The notes: generated by a model not told the origin, from the letters alone. DNA of 64,000 nucleotides from Prunus persica (GCF_000346465.2 NC_034012.1:16426789-16490788); one strand, 5' to 3'. Shown: positions 46,357 to 58,496, counted from the stretch's first letter. Program-made: numbers and translations.

Positions 46357-49300
46357 TTATGAATCAGCAAATAGATTGGTCTTCCTTATGACATAGGGGG
46401 CCTGAGCTCCTCTTTTCACCTGTTCCAAGCATAGATCCCTTAAGCCTTCAATAATGCAATGATTGATTCAAAGCACACCACAATAATCCAAGTACTTACA
46501 TTAAACTTTGGTCTGGCCTGAGTTTGTTGTTGTTCACTAACAACACCTCTGCCTCTCTTAACACCTCTGACAGTTGTTGTTCCACTTGCAGTTGTTCCAC
46601 TTACATTGACACTTGTAGTATCAACATCTCCATTACCAGTTGCAGCTCCTTTTCCCCTTGCACCTCTTCCCCTCACAGCTCCTCTTCCCCTTCTACCGCA
46701 TCTTCCTCTACCTCTAGGTTGCCCCTTCATTGTCAAGAACAACAAATCACATGTTAATATAGTAAAAACAGTCCAATCACATATTAACATAGCCATTTTC
46801 AACAAAAATAAATATGTAAACAAACAAATTAAGAACAATTATAACCTGTCTAAGTTGGGGACAGCCAGCAAAATTGTGACCTTCTAGTCCACAGTTGCGG
46901 CATGTCATTACAATGCCATACCTTTTAAGTTTTGTTGCCCCTTTTGGTATTTCATCAGCTTCTCTATTTCTGCTAAGTTTGGGCCTTCCTGGTTGGATGC
47001 GATAAACAGGTGGCTTGATAGGTACATGCCCTGTTTTTCTCCAATATGCTTGACTAGGCATTGGAGATATATAGCCCTCATAAGCCCTATCATATGCCGG
47101 CCTTTTGTAAAGTGCATGCACAAAATCCAGAGGGCTGTGCTCACTCTTTGCTATTGAAGCCAAGGCATGTGGACAAGGAATTCCACTTAAGTCCCATTTT
47201 CTGCAGGTACATGTATGCCTTTCTAAATCCACAACAAACATAGCTCCCAACATGCTATTAACTTGATACTTCCCCCCACCAGCATACGAAGCTATGCAGT
47301 GGCCACTTTCAATTGAATTCTTCTCCACAATACCAAATATTCTTGGACCAACCTCATGGGGCCACACTGTCTCTCTAAGTCTAGCCATTCTAAGCATCAA
47401 GTAGGTTCTAATTCTCTCCAAAAGAGTAACAATGGGCTTATCTCTTGCTTCTAGAATTGCAGCATTAAAACACTCACACAAGTTGTTTAGAAGTATATCA
47501 CACTTTGGGACTGTACTAAAGTATGATCTACTCCAATGAGCAGCTGGTCTCTCCTGAAGCCACTTATAAGCTGCCTGAGATTGACCCAACATCTGCTCCA
47601 TTTCAGCTTCAAATACAGGTATTGTTGTTGCCCTAGCTGCTGCCCACAACCTCTGCTTGAAAGCTGCACCAGTATGGCCTGCAAGCTTGAAATTATTGTG
47701 CAAGTGCCTCACACAATGCCTGTGCTCAGCATTGGGCATCAAAGCATGAAGGGCATTCCCCAAACCCTTTTGCTTATCAGTAATGAAAACCCATCCATTG
47801 CCATTTTCAATACCTACATCTTGAAAGAATATGTCAAAGAACCAACCCCAAGTCTCTGTATTTTCAACTTCAACAACCGCAAAAGCAATTGGATACATCC
47901 CATTATTTCCATCAATCCCAACTGCACTTAGAATCTATCCTGGATGAGAACCCTTAACATGGCACCCATCAAAACCCACCACTGGTCTACATCCTTCCAC
48001 AAATCCCTTCTTAAGTGCTCCAAAACATACATAAATCCTCTTGAAAATAGGATTCTCACATTGCAATTCAGTTTTCACAATAACAGTACTTCCAGGGTTA
48101 TTGCTCTTTAACTCTTCACAATAATCCCACAACTTACCATATTGCTCTTCAATACTACCTAGAATTCTCTTTTTTGCAAAACTCTTGGCTTTATAAACCT
48201 GAGCCTCAGTTACATCTATGGCATAATGTTTCCTTATTAACTTCATGAAATCTGTCACTTTCATATTGGGATTATCTCTTAACTCCTCATCAAACCTCTT
48301 AGACAGCCATGATGATGTGGCATACTTGGTTCTTTGCCTCCTTCCACATGTATGCCTTGGAACATATGTCTTAATCCTTGTACTTGGACCTCTCCCCACA
48401 TGAGAAGCATATAGCATCCAAGGACATGGAACCTTTTGTTTTTTATCTCCTTCACATTTGAGCCTCACCCTATTCGAATCATTCCTCACCCACTTCAATG
48501 GCCTTGCACATGAAACTGCATAATACCTTATTGCTTCCCTACACTGCTCCATGTTGGTAAATTCCATTCCCAAATGGAATGTTGGCTTCAGCAAATCAGA
48601 TTCTCTTCTAAACTGCTTAAATCTAGGAGCTTTTCTTCTGCGGCTATGATTTTTCACACCTTCACCCTCATCAGATTCTTCATCAAGACTTACAAGATCA
48701 TCGGTATTGTAGTCTTCACTGTCAACCTCACCAGGTTCTTCATTGTATTCATCATTTTCTTCATCAACTACATGTTTATCAAACAAGTTATCATCCTCTT
48801 CCAAGACTGTCTTCAACCCTTCTTCATCTGACTGCTCGAACTCGGAGTCAATCAACTCATTGTCTGTCTCACTGTCATCATCTTCAGCCTCTTCTACACT
48901 ATCATCATCTTCAGCCTCATCATCTTCACTGTCATCTGCCTCATTATCTCCCTCCTTATGTACCTAATCATAACCATCATCATCTAAATCAACATCCACT
49001 TCTACAAACTGGTTCCCCAACTCACCAACATCAGTTTCAATTTCAACTTCTACTTCCAACCCCAATTGCGGAGTAGATGCAGATGCCTGGCTCTCTGGGA
49101 AATGCGGTTGATTCTTATATGAGAGATATAAAGGTTGAACTCTAGAAGTAGGTGTATACTCCACAAACTCAACTACATGGGCATCTACTTCAATTGGAAC
49201 AAACCCCCTTCTTTTGTTCCAGTAGTGGTACTGTATTTTTTTATGGTCATATCCTAGAGAGATAGCAACATCAAACAGGTCAAGCATTGACAGGTGGTCA

Positions 49301-49697
49301 GCATTACAGTTGTCTGCCCAAGTAACCTTCCCCCGAACATACTTCCCCTCTGAAATATAACCTCCATGGTGAATTTCTAGGGAGAACAAATCTGGATCAC
49401 CTAAAAAAAACAGAAAATTATATATAAAACCACTATTTTATCACACCAACTTTTCTTTACTGCCCAACTACCATTCGTCCACCGATAATTATGCAGACAA
49501 AACAACACAAATGCTTCGGGACCACAAGTGTTTCATATTCAAAACAGCATATCAGACAACACCACAAAATGTGCAAACAACCGACACCAAGGACCACACA
49601 AGCTTAAACAATTTCAAATTGGGAAAATCGATTACTTACTGTACTTGGGAGGAGGCCCTCTGTTCCGCACCTGCAAAGGCAACACATCCAGACTCAT
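46357..49697 (-). pseudogene. mudrA: MULE transposase mudrA, intact except for premature stops
   Basis: Minus-strand exons 49640-49697, 46846-49400, 46500-46724 and 46357-46419 join in phase (about 966 codons). Domains in order: N-terminal mudrA domain (FSLEIHHGGYISEGKYVRG), acidic stretch, DNA-binding region (MEFTNMEQCREAIRYYAVSC, CPWMLYASHVG), MULE catalytic domain (FDGCHVKGSHPG then PIAFAVVEVENTETW), SWIM finger CTCRKWDLSGIPCPHALAS, GRPKLSRNREAD, CCHC knuckle CRNCGLEGHNFAGC, then an RG-rich tail. Two in-frame TAG codons, at 48964-48966 and 47935-47937, are the only internal breaks; both can come from CAG by one C-to-T change. The TAA at 46357 may be a third such change. MudrA proteins bind the TIRs and cut and join the element in the nucleus. 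This copy cannot make the full enzyme unless the stops are read through. Confidence 0.9.
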
Positions 49698-49753
49698 GCT
49701 GCGTCGAATCAACAGAGCCAAAAGAACCTTTATGAAAAAGCTTTCAGATTCCC

Positions 49754-50080
49754 TCGATTCCAACCTTCGATTTCGTCCTTTTTCCCGCCCAAATTTCGGT
49801 CCCTTTCTAACCCTACCCTACCAATGTGAAAGAGAAGTGCGAAGTGTGTGAGAGAGGAGAGGTTGCTAATTCAATCCACGCCTAATGACGAAAATAACCC
49901 TCAATTAAGCGTCAACGTGGGTCAAATAGACGGACTAATGGATGAAATGTTCGAATTTTGACGGTGGGGGGGAACATTGATAATACAATTTAATTCGAGC
50001 CTTTAATTTGCTAAAAAAAAAGGCCAGGGGGTAAATTGAGCATTACGTACAAGTTCAGGGGGCAATTCAGCAGAATACCC
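49754..50080. repeat. MULE right terminal inverted repeat
   Basis: Reverse complement of 44732-45057 with few mismatches. It ends gcagaataccc and is followed by the TSD TATGATATA. It lies just upstream of the mudrA start at 49697. Confidence 0.9.
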
Positions 50081-52150
50081 TATGATATATATATATATAT
50101 ATGCTACTGTTTATCGATATATGGTGATGTACAGCAACAACAAATATTCAAACACACGATGAAGGACCATACATATATGAAAACGTGAAAAAGAGGAGAT
50201 TTTTTACCGTCACTTGACAAGCACACACGTTCGAGGACTGGAAAGCGTAGAGCACGTTCAAAGTTTTTAAGGTTGACATAAGATTTGTCAGGGCCTTTTG
50301 TATTTATACTTACCACTTTAATTTCTAACGAAATCGGGCAACTTATTAATTCCTTCAAAATAAATTACTTTTTGAATACACCTAAATTTTGTTTGACTTT
50401 TAAAAAGTAAGAATTGAATATACCTAGATTTCGATGTATTTTTTTTTAATATCAATTGAAATCTGAATTGAATACACCCAAACTTTTACAAACACTTTTA
50501 AAATCTGAATTGAATACATCCAAACTTTTAAACTCTTTTAAAATCTTAATTGAATACACCCCCTAAATGTACGCTTATGCATATTAAGAAAGAAATAAAT
50601 TCTTGATGGGCAAAACATGTTTGTTAGTTTGGTAGGTAAACTAGTTGTAACCCCCATGTGTTCATCATCAATTGGTATTGTTCTTTTGTCTCAGGTTTTC
50701 CACACTTGCATTCTCTTTTGCTGTTGTGCGGTTCATCCATTCGATAATATTACAAGTTCTTTTGTTTCAGGTTGTCTACACTTGCCTTCCTACAAACGTT
50801 TTTTTGAATTTTTTTTATTTATTGTTACATGATGCTGTTTTTCTTTTTAAACAAAATGTTTACATTGATATTCTTGTACTTTCTTTGTTGCATCAAAATG
50901 GAACCTGTCGTATTTGAAAGACATGTGTTTAAGGATAAGACTGTTTCGATTCCACTTCAAAGTGACTGTACTCTAATGGTTTTCTATTATGATATATGTT
51001 CAAGATTTAATGAGCTTGAGGTTGGGGCTTTTGAGATGACTTACCTCGTGTCGGATCATCCTCCATTTATACTAGAGACCGACTTAGATGTGCCTGTTAT
51101 ATATCTGTCATTGATGAACAAGAAGAAATATACAATTACAATTGCTATTGAGGAGTGCCTATTGCCTAACAAGCAAAACAGTGTTGATGATGTGTTTAGT
51201 GGTGAAGCTGATGCACATACTGCTGAAAATGATTTCATTGGAAAATATGCAGCACCATCTGGTCATACATACTTCTCTCATTCATGGAAGAACTACATCA
51301 ATCATGTGGGCCAGAAGTTTACAGGTGGGGTTATTGAGTTTAGAGAAAAATTGTGCAAGTATGCCATTGAGAAGGATTAAGGTTAGGTATCTTAAAAATG
51401 AAAAAGTGAGAGTGACTACCCAGTATTCTAAACAAGTGTTTGATGGTTGTAGTTGGCATGTGCATGCGTCATTATGTCCTGCAAATTGGTTTTTTTAATA
51501 CATTTGGAGCCTGAATAACGAACACACTTGCAACGGACTCATCCGTGAATGTAAGAGCAGCATGATGTCTTCAAAAATTGTGTCCTCTATTTTGGTCAAC
51601 CAAATTCAATCTAAATCATTGATTAAACTGATTGAAATTTTCAAGGATTTCAAGAAGAACTATGGGTTGGACTTTTCTCATCACAATGGATGGTATGGTA
51701 AAGAATTAGCAAAAAAAAGGGTCCATGGTGATGAGTCATTGTCGTATAAACACTTAGCTTGGTACATGGGAGTTGTGTTTAGCTCAAATCCTAGTTCATG
51801 TTGTATGTTGGAGTATGACCCAAAGACATCCCGATTCAAAAGGTTTTTTTTTTTTTTTATATTCTCCTTCCATGCTTGCATAGAAGGATTTAGATTTTGC
51901 CTGCCATTGTTATTCCTTGATGGGACATTTATTAAGAACAAGTATAAGGGTCACTTGCTCGCTGCTACTGGGAAAAATGGAAACTAAGGTAATGAAATAA
52001 GCTTCTTCTAACAAAAAAAAACATTTAAATTCAATTGACGCCACTCTATGTAGGTAAACTATACATTATTTTTTAGGTAATACTGTTTTATATTTAGGAG
52101 TTTGTTCCTTACTATTTTATTTTACAATGTTAAACACCACCTGGTTAGGT

Positions 52151-52195
52151 TTTTGTTTGTTTGTTTGTTTGTTTGTTTTTGTTTTTGTTGTTGCT
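52151..52195. repeat. (GTTT)n low-complexity run
   Basis: Repeated gttt/gttttt units at the left edge of the Copia fragment. Confidence 0.85.
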
Positions 52196-52204
52196 ATGTT
52201 CGTC

Positions 52205-53490
52205 TCATGAAAGCCTAATTTCAGTTTGTGACATATCTGCCATTACAATAAATGCAATGCATATTTTCTTTTTCCTCAGTTGTTGGATGGGAAAAAGAAA
52301 AACTAGCAGCAGGGGCTTGGAAACCATTACAGCAAAGGATTCAGTCTTTGCATCCTTCTTGAGCATCGTCTCTCGATGTTGGGCCTTTTTACCAACAAAA
52401 GAAAACGACTCCCCTAATTTTGACAATGGACTCAACCTCAACAAATCTCCTCTAATTTTATCTAACTCATCATATAGACCTGCATGAAATTCATAAATAC
52501 TGTCTTTCTGTATCTCAGTCTGTCGAATCTTCACATCATCAGGGCATTTCATGTTGATTGGACGACGACGGTCTTGTTCCAACCAAAAACTCTTGAGCTC
52601 AACAAAGTAGGATGCAATATAGCGACCTCCTTAAGTAATAGGGGTTGCTTTACACCGTAATTCATAAATCTTCGACTCATCAGACGCGTCATAATATATA
52701 TGGGCTGTACTCTCTCATACATCTTCAGTTGTTGGTAGATCTAAGAACAATTCTACCAAATCAGGTTCCATAATTTTTATCAACCATCCTTTAACAATGG
52801 AGTCCTCAATACACCACAAATCAAAGCCTGGAGCGTCTTCCTCCACTTGTGCCATCTTCCGTGTCAAATAACCTCTTTTTCCCTGGCCTGACAAATGAAG
52901 CAACATCATCTTCGACCAAGTGCTATAGTTCTTTCCATTCAACTATATGGTGAATGGGGCAACGGAAGTATCATTACAAACTGTAACAATTGGTTGCACC
53001 ATGTCAAGATTTTTATGGATTTCTGAAGCACTGGAAGCACAGTGGGGCTGTCTGGGGTATCTTCGAAAGCCATGGAAGAGAGAGAACAAGTTGGGATGGG
53101 TTGGTGTTGTAGGAGTCTTTTGTCGCACAAGGTTTGTGATGACAAGGGCTCAGCCACTGTTTTGCGACAGCTGGGTTTTTTTTTTTTTTTTTCCTTTCTT
53201 TTCTTGTATTCGGAGCTAGAGGATGCTGATGGGTAGGGTTTGTATTTTTGTTTGAGAGACTAGGGTTAACCAGCTCTGATACCAACTAAAACTAAACACA
53301 GGATGGAATAATTGTGATTGATTATATTTCTCTAAGAGGAGGATATATATATACAAGTACAAGTTCACTTTTCCAACAAAGTAATTAGCTAATTACAAGG
53401 AATCCTAACTAGGTAATTATTCTAATTAGGTAATGTGAATTACAGCAGAAAATCAGGGATCACAGGATCCCTGAATTATGGCTCACGACA
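52205..53490 (-). mobile_element. truncated Ty1/copia retrotransposon: 5' LTR, PBS and gag
   Basis: On the minus strand: an LTR-like region of about 206 bases starting TGTCGTGAGCC (53490). Then comes a primer-binding site TGGTATCAGAGC (plus 53273-53284), complementary to initiator Met tRNA and standard for plant Copia. Next is a gag start (VCNDTSVAPFTI, LNGKNYSTWSKMMLLHLSG, 53000-52870) and a later gag segment (RRRPINMKCPDDV, about 52560). The pol region and 3' LTR are missing; homology ends near 52280. It sits inside the MULE relic. The exact LTR 3' end was not resolved. Confidence 0.75.
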
Positions 53491-53689
53491 ACAAGAATAT
53501 TTTAAAAAGTGTTATAACATACCTATTCTTCCCATACCAAATATTGATAGGCATGCACAAGAGGATTTTGAAGAATTTTTTGTGAGCCCGCCAATGACAA
53601 AAAAACCACAATGAAGACCCAAGGTGAAGCGTATCAAATCGTTAGGGGAACAATTCAGGCCATAACAATAATATACCTACCACATAGGA

Positions 53690-54405
53690 AAAATAACGTC
53701 ACAAAATCACTTGTACTCATCTAAGGATTTTGTCGAATACATAACGTGCACAATTGAAACACAAGCCCAATCTTTCGGTAGCGGACAAATTATGCAAAAC
53801 ATAAAGTACCTACTATAAAAACCTAATTTTAAATGTCGTTTTCTGGTTATTAATGAATGAATAATTTACTTATTCATTGGGGGGCTCCATGGACGTGCAA
53901 ATTTTTTGGGTAGATATGATCAAACAGAGGAGACAAACAAGAAAGCACTAAAATGCAAAACACACAAAAACGTATTTTACCTGCAATATGCAAGGCGGAC
54001 CACACACACGCTTGCTACGTCGGTGTCGAATGCTCTGGAATCGAATGCTTCAGTCGGTGTCGTCTTTTCTTAGAGATTGGTCTGGAGAATGGAATGTACC
54101 TGTGAACCCAAAATTTGAATAGTAAAGACATTGAAGGGGATTTGTTGGAGAATTTATGGTTTCAATGATGGGAATTGATTAAGGCTGAAATGGTGGTAAA
54201 CTGAAATTGTTCTGAATGAAACGTTCATTGCTAGTGATTGAAAACGGTTGGATACATATCTGGAATATAGTGGCAACTAATGTAAATACATAGAATGTTA
54301 GGACCTCTTATATCTTAGGGGGCATTTCAGTTTGAATTTGAGTTTTGAACATAGTTATATATATAGATGGGTTTGTGTCTAGGGAATATAAGTTGTAGGG
54401 GCCTA
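53690..54405. other. MULE 3' remnant and unclassified DNA
   Basis: No open frame that I recognise. It follows the decayed MULE C-terminus and may include its right terminal region. Confidence 0.35.
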
Positions 54406-54410
54406 TATTG

Positions 54411-55240
54411 GACTCTCTCTAATATCGCCAATATTATCGTTTTTTCGGGACTAGGATATTTTGGGACATATCCATATACATATCGTATAATTATTGAGAA
54501 TATTAATGATAATATCGGAAAAATATCGATGTCGACAATTTCTCACACGCTTCAACAAAATTTGGGGAAAATATCATGATAATATCGAAAATATCGCGAA
54601 CACGCAAAGGGGTATTCAAACCCTTACCATTCCACTCCTCCAACGCCTTAACCACATTGTTGCTAATGTTTTTTGTGTTAGTAAGCTAAACTATTTATAT
54701 TTATATTGTCTTTCTTGAGCTGTTTTTGAAAGAATTAGATTCTCATATGAGCATGTGACTTTTCCATTTCAATTACTCACCACATTTCCACAAAGTATGT
54801 TTACTCTTCACAGTACACTTACTCTACATATAGAGATGATGAAGATAGTGAAAAATTTGAACCTCATAGGAACTCTATGTAGCACTAAGTCATTATAAAG
54901 TATAAAATATTGTAGCAAAAATCATTATAAATAAATGCTTATGGCGTTTAATCTTCTTTCATTAATTACTACATATTTTATACACTAATTAACATATCAA
55001 CTTGAATTAGTTAAACCCATAATGCAATGCATTTTCTTCCAATTTTTTGTGGTAAACTAATAGGTAATTGTGAATAAACATCCTCCAAAGTTTCAATACA
55101 AATTTCCAAGTTTTTCTTACAATTTTCATGGTTTTTATTCAATTTGTACCGATATCAATAGTTTCCTGATATTTTCATTAAAATTTCCGTGCTTTTGAAT
55201 CACCGATATTTCCGAAACCATCGATATGTTATACCTTGCC
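54411..55240. mobile_element. ATATCGAT-rich element, copy 2
   Basis: Shares with 33183-34089 the motif-rich ends (gggacatatccatatacata, aaaaatatcgatgtcgacaa) and internal phrases (actcttcacagtacacttac, agtgaaaaatttgaacctca, aggaactctatgtagcacta). It is more divergent and lacks a clear TSD, so it is older or decayed. Confidence 0.75.
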
Positions 55241-55554
55241 TTGGACAGCTTCTACCTCACATATACAGTACTTGTACTAGCATTCTAAAGCAGAGGGCTG
55301 CTGCATGTCACATGATGCTACAATTCACAACATTGCAAAATTGCAGAGGGAAAAATATCCCCGAGTACAATATACCCACAATCATCAAAATCAAAATCAT
55401 TTCCTCACCAACAAATTTAATATCATTTTCACACGACTTTAATCTATAGGGAGGAATTCTTTGCAACGCTCAGAGATTAAAAACGTAGCCTCCAATTTTC
55501 ATTTCTTGCGTAGTGATATACAATTCTTGAATCTAACTCTCTTTTGCAGGATCA

Positions 55555-55905
55555 ATGAGTTCTTCGTCTATCTTGAAGTCAGAGTCTAGGTGCCCTCTTC
55601 GCGAACAGTTTCTTCAAAAAATGATTTCTAGGGAAAATCTGGACAGGTTCATCCCCAACAAATCAGCGACGGATTTTGATTTCGCGGACTTCATGCTGAC
55701 TGAAGGTAGGAAAGATCCAAAGCCAAATGTTAAGCCAAGAATAGGCCGGTGGTGTCGTCTTTCTGGATGGCGCTTGTGCCTACTTTGGTTGAACTTGAGG
55801 GAACTAGTGTGGATCTTGACGTTGGTGGCAAAGGAGGTTGATGGGAGCTGTGCGGTGGTTGTCGTTGTTCCCATCACCCAAGTTTGGTTTTTCCAAATAG
55901 TCTGA
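55555..55905 (+). pseudogene. CDC20 N-terminal fragment
   Basis: The first ~50 residues ([40 protein letters not shown]) match the N-terminus of plant CDC20/APC-C activators, including the C-box (DRFIP) that docks on the APC/C ubiquitin ligase. After TEGRKDP the homology ends. The KEN/CRY region and the whole WD40 propeller are missing, and the frame runs into unrelated residues to a stop at 55905. A splice-acceptor-like tttgcag lies 5 bases before the ATG. Probably a broken or retrocopied fragment. Confidence 0.75.
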
Positions 55906-56808
55906 GCAGCTACAGGCGGAGGCGGTTATCACCCATGTCCACTTCCTCTTTCAGTTCAGGGAGTAGTTTTCCTTTCTTTGCTTTCCTTTTTCCAAGTGTC
56001 TTCAGTTTTTCTTTCTTTCTGTTTTTTTGCCTCATATTCTAGTTTTGTTTTCCTCATTTTTCTTTGTGGGTTTATTTACTTCATCTACTTGTTTGTGACT
56101 CTCTTAAAATGCAAGTCATTCTATTTTTTATTTGTCTTTTTTCTCTTCTCTTTTTCTAAGTTTTAGTTTTAGCCACCCATTTGTTATTTTAATTATTCTC
56201 TCCAATAGTTTCCCTCTTGTTTAGCATCCTAACAAAATCTTTTGTTGTTTGAGTGTTGATTGCGAGGATCATTAATTTGTTCGTCAATCTTGGAGAACCA
56301 TAGAGGTCAGCTTACATAGACAATGTAGCAGTTACAAGACATTTTTGTTGTGAAGCAATTACCAGCTGATTGTGATGTTGTAGTTGGTGTTCTTTTCATT
56401 TATCTCAATCGTTCTAGTTGGTCTCGCGACTTGTTCCTGGGCTAGGCTTTGTTGGGTTGATTTGTGCAACATTTATTCAGTGTCTACTGGCCCAAGTTTT
56501 GCATGTTGGGTGTTGTGGATGAGCAAACTTTAGAATGATACTCTTTTTTCTTGACTGAATTTTCCTCTATTTGGGAGCTTTTTAAGGCAAAGTTTTAACT
56601 AAGCCACTATTGCTCCATCACCGGACTCCACTGTTGTATTGTTTTGGATAGTAGTCTTCTTTTTTCTTTTTCTTTGTTTCCTCGTGATTGGTTCAGGTCG
56701 CGAATCTTTTTAAGATTAAGCTCTTGTTCTTGGCTTTCACGTTGGATTTTTGATGTTTTTATCCATGCTCTTATGATGTTCTAATAAAAAATATTTTCTA
56801 ACAAAAAA
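55906..56808 (+). mobile_element. LINE-like 3' tail
   Basis: T-rich non-coding sequence ending gatgttctaataaaaaatat, then tttctaacaaaaaaa. This ending (polyadenylation signal and short A tail) is typical of plant L1 3' ends. No ORF remains. Boundary with the CDC20 fragment uncertain (about 55690-55905). Confidence 0.4.
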
Positions 56809-58496
56809 ATTTGAAACGCATGTTTTGTTTTTTCTTGCCTTTTAAATTTGGTCATTCGAATTTCTGTCAATACTCGACATTTATTAAATTTGATCATTTT
56901 GTCAAACATCTGTCAATATAGCCATCAATTTGAGGGGTACAAATGTCCATTCATATAGCCTATTATAATTCCCCCTAATTGAAGCCCCAATTCCCCTCCC
57001 TATACCAATTCTTCAAAATTGTTGGTATGTTATGGAGGGAATGCGAAGCAGATGGGTAGGTTATTATAGGAGTGATTTTTACATGAATTAACAGTTCTAT
57101 TCCTTAAATTGGCATCCTATCTACGGGGTACAAAATTGCCATGTATGACACAATTAAAGGATGCTAAAAATTAAAAACCAAACTGGAGGACCTAAAATTC
57201 GGCTACAAATTGAGGGCCCATTGCAATGTCATGAAAAAAGAGGTATTCTTGGTGTTGAGGAAAAAAAAGTCAGGAGGGGGCAGATTTGCATTAATTGGGA
57301 AGAAACTAGGAATGTCATCACAATCTAGACAAGGAGGTTCTGAAGACGTTTCAAGGCAGCCAACGCTTAAAAGGTCTTTACACTCTCATTGGGAAGCCCT
57401 TGTTCTTCTTCTTTCAAGTTCACGGGTCTTGGTTTCATTGTGTTCCCTTACTTTTTTCACTTGGATTTCTTTTGTTAAGTATACAAAGCTTAATTGAATT
57501 GGAGTCTTTCAATTTGTTCTGAATATCCTAGCATTCACTTTCACTACTACATCGAATAGCTGCGCCATTAGCAGTTTTTGTTCGATTAACAGTGAAAAGA
57601 GTCACTCACTAGTTATTAAGAATTTTTTAAAATTTTTTCTTAAAATGTTTCATGCAAAGAATATTGAGAAAGAGTGGAATCGGACCTAGGACTCTAAGCT
57701 AAGTTGTGACACACCCAAGCACTCTAAGAAACGTAAAAGATTGGTTGTCTATGGCATGAACAACTAAAACATTCCATGACACAAAAAGTACTCATTCACA
57801 AGTATAGGGCATGAAACTAGATGGTTCTTACAGTTTGGAAGGTGTTGTCTCACTCCACAAGGACTCTTACTTTAGAAAATGTGTTTGGGAACTACAACAT
57901 GTGAAATGCATATATGTACATCAAATTATTCATAATATATAGTACAATTTTGTAGTATGTTGTTGACTATTTTTAGATCAACAACATAAAAGTTATGTAA
58001 TCACAATCACATACGAACACGTGATTCATTTGTAATTGGGCTACCTCCACTTAGTGTACAATTTAAAATTGTGATGTATGGGAGCCTTTTTGACTGAATG
58101 CAAAAAGGGAAGAGCTCTTTGGCAGAGTGAAATGAACGATGCCTCCCCTTGCCATCTTTTGTAGGGCAAAAAAATGGACAAGGCCCCTTAATTTGGCGTC
58201 CTTATTAGACATGATTTGGGGGTCCATGGCATAAAGGCATGATATTCCCCTTAATTAGTGGGTTTTGCCATCATGTGGGGTAGGTGTGAGAGCAATATCT
58301 AGTATCAACATGGTATGTATGTAGAAATCTTTGAAAGCTCACTCCTTGTCGGCTTACATTTTCAGAACAACTTACATGAAAAAAGGTTACTTACTATAAA
58401 TGATATGTAGGTATCTTTGTATGACAGAATGATTGATGTTCTTTCTCCTTCAGATATTATAATTTCTTTCTGTTAAACTGAAGAGATTAAAATATT

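Larger units (their letters stand above)
44732..50080 (-). mobile_element. complete two-gene MULE (Mutator-like element), 5.35 kb
   Basis: TIRs: left 44732-45057 and right 49754-50080, about 326 bases each, very similar, with outer ends GGGTATTCTGCTGAATTGCC. A perfect 9-base TSD, TATGATATA, lies at 44723-44731 and 50081-50089. Inside are a mudrA transposase gene (minus, 46357-49697) and a convergent GRF zinc-finger gene (plus, 45131-45575), with a 100-base gap (46021-46120) between the gene ends. The insertion split an older PIF/Harbinger element. The near-identity of the TIRs and the sparse coding damage suggest a fairly recent insertion. Confidence 0.93.
42919..50563 (-). mobile_element. 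PIF/Harbinger element carrying a nested MULE
   Basis: Left end GGTGGGTGTATTCAATTAAG with TAA before it (42916-42918). Right end, inverted, GGGGGTGTATTCAATTAAG with TAA after it (50564-50566). The two ends share about 33 bases. A 3-base TWA duplication and this TIR fit PIF/Harbinger. The right sub-terminal region repeats the phrase ttgaatacaccnaaacttttaa three or more times. Without the nested MULE (44732-50080 plus one TSD copy) the element is about 2.3 kb and holds transposase relics on the minus strand. Confidence 0.85.
50898..53680 (+). pseudogene. second MULE transposase relic, split by a Copia fragment
   Basis: From ATG at 50898 the frame carries a mudrA-like N-terminus (LMVFYYDICSRFNELEVGAF, DVPVIYLSL). 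It shifts frame at about 51370, then shows GCSWHVHASLCPAN (DNA-binding), HLAWYMGVVFSSNP and the start of the catalytic domain (HACIEGFRFCLPLLFLDGTF, LLAATGKNGN, stop at about 51985). The far C-terminus (PIPNIDRHAQEDFEEFFVSP, then KVKRIKSLGEQ in another frame) reappears at about 53555-53660 after the Copia piece. Frameshifts and stops show it is dead. Confidence 0.75.

Noticed and set aside
46524..46887. Plus-strand Ser/Thr/Cys-rich and Pro/Leu-rich frames
   Set aside because: Shadows of the minus-strand RG-rich mudrA exon.
53013..53285. Possible small gene with plus and minus frames near the Copia leader
   Set aside because: Lies between the primer-binding site and gag start; it is the retrotransposon's untranslated leader.
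57210..57497. 95-codon basic N-terminal frame
   Set aside because: No family recognised, no splice or promoter support; could be chance.
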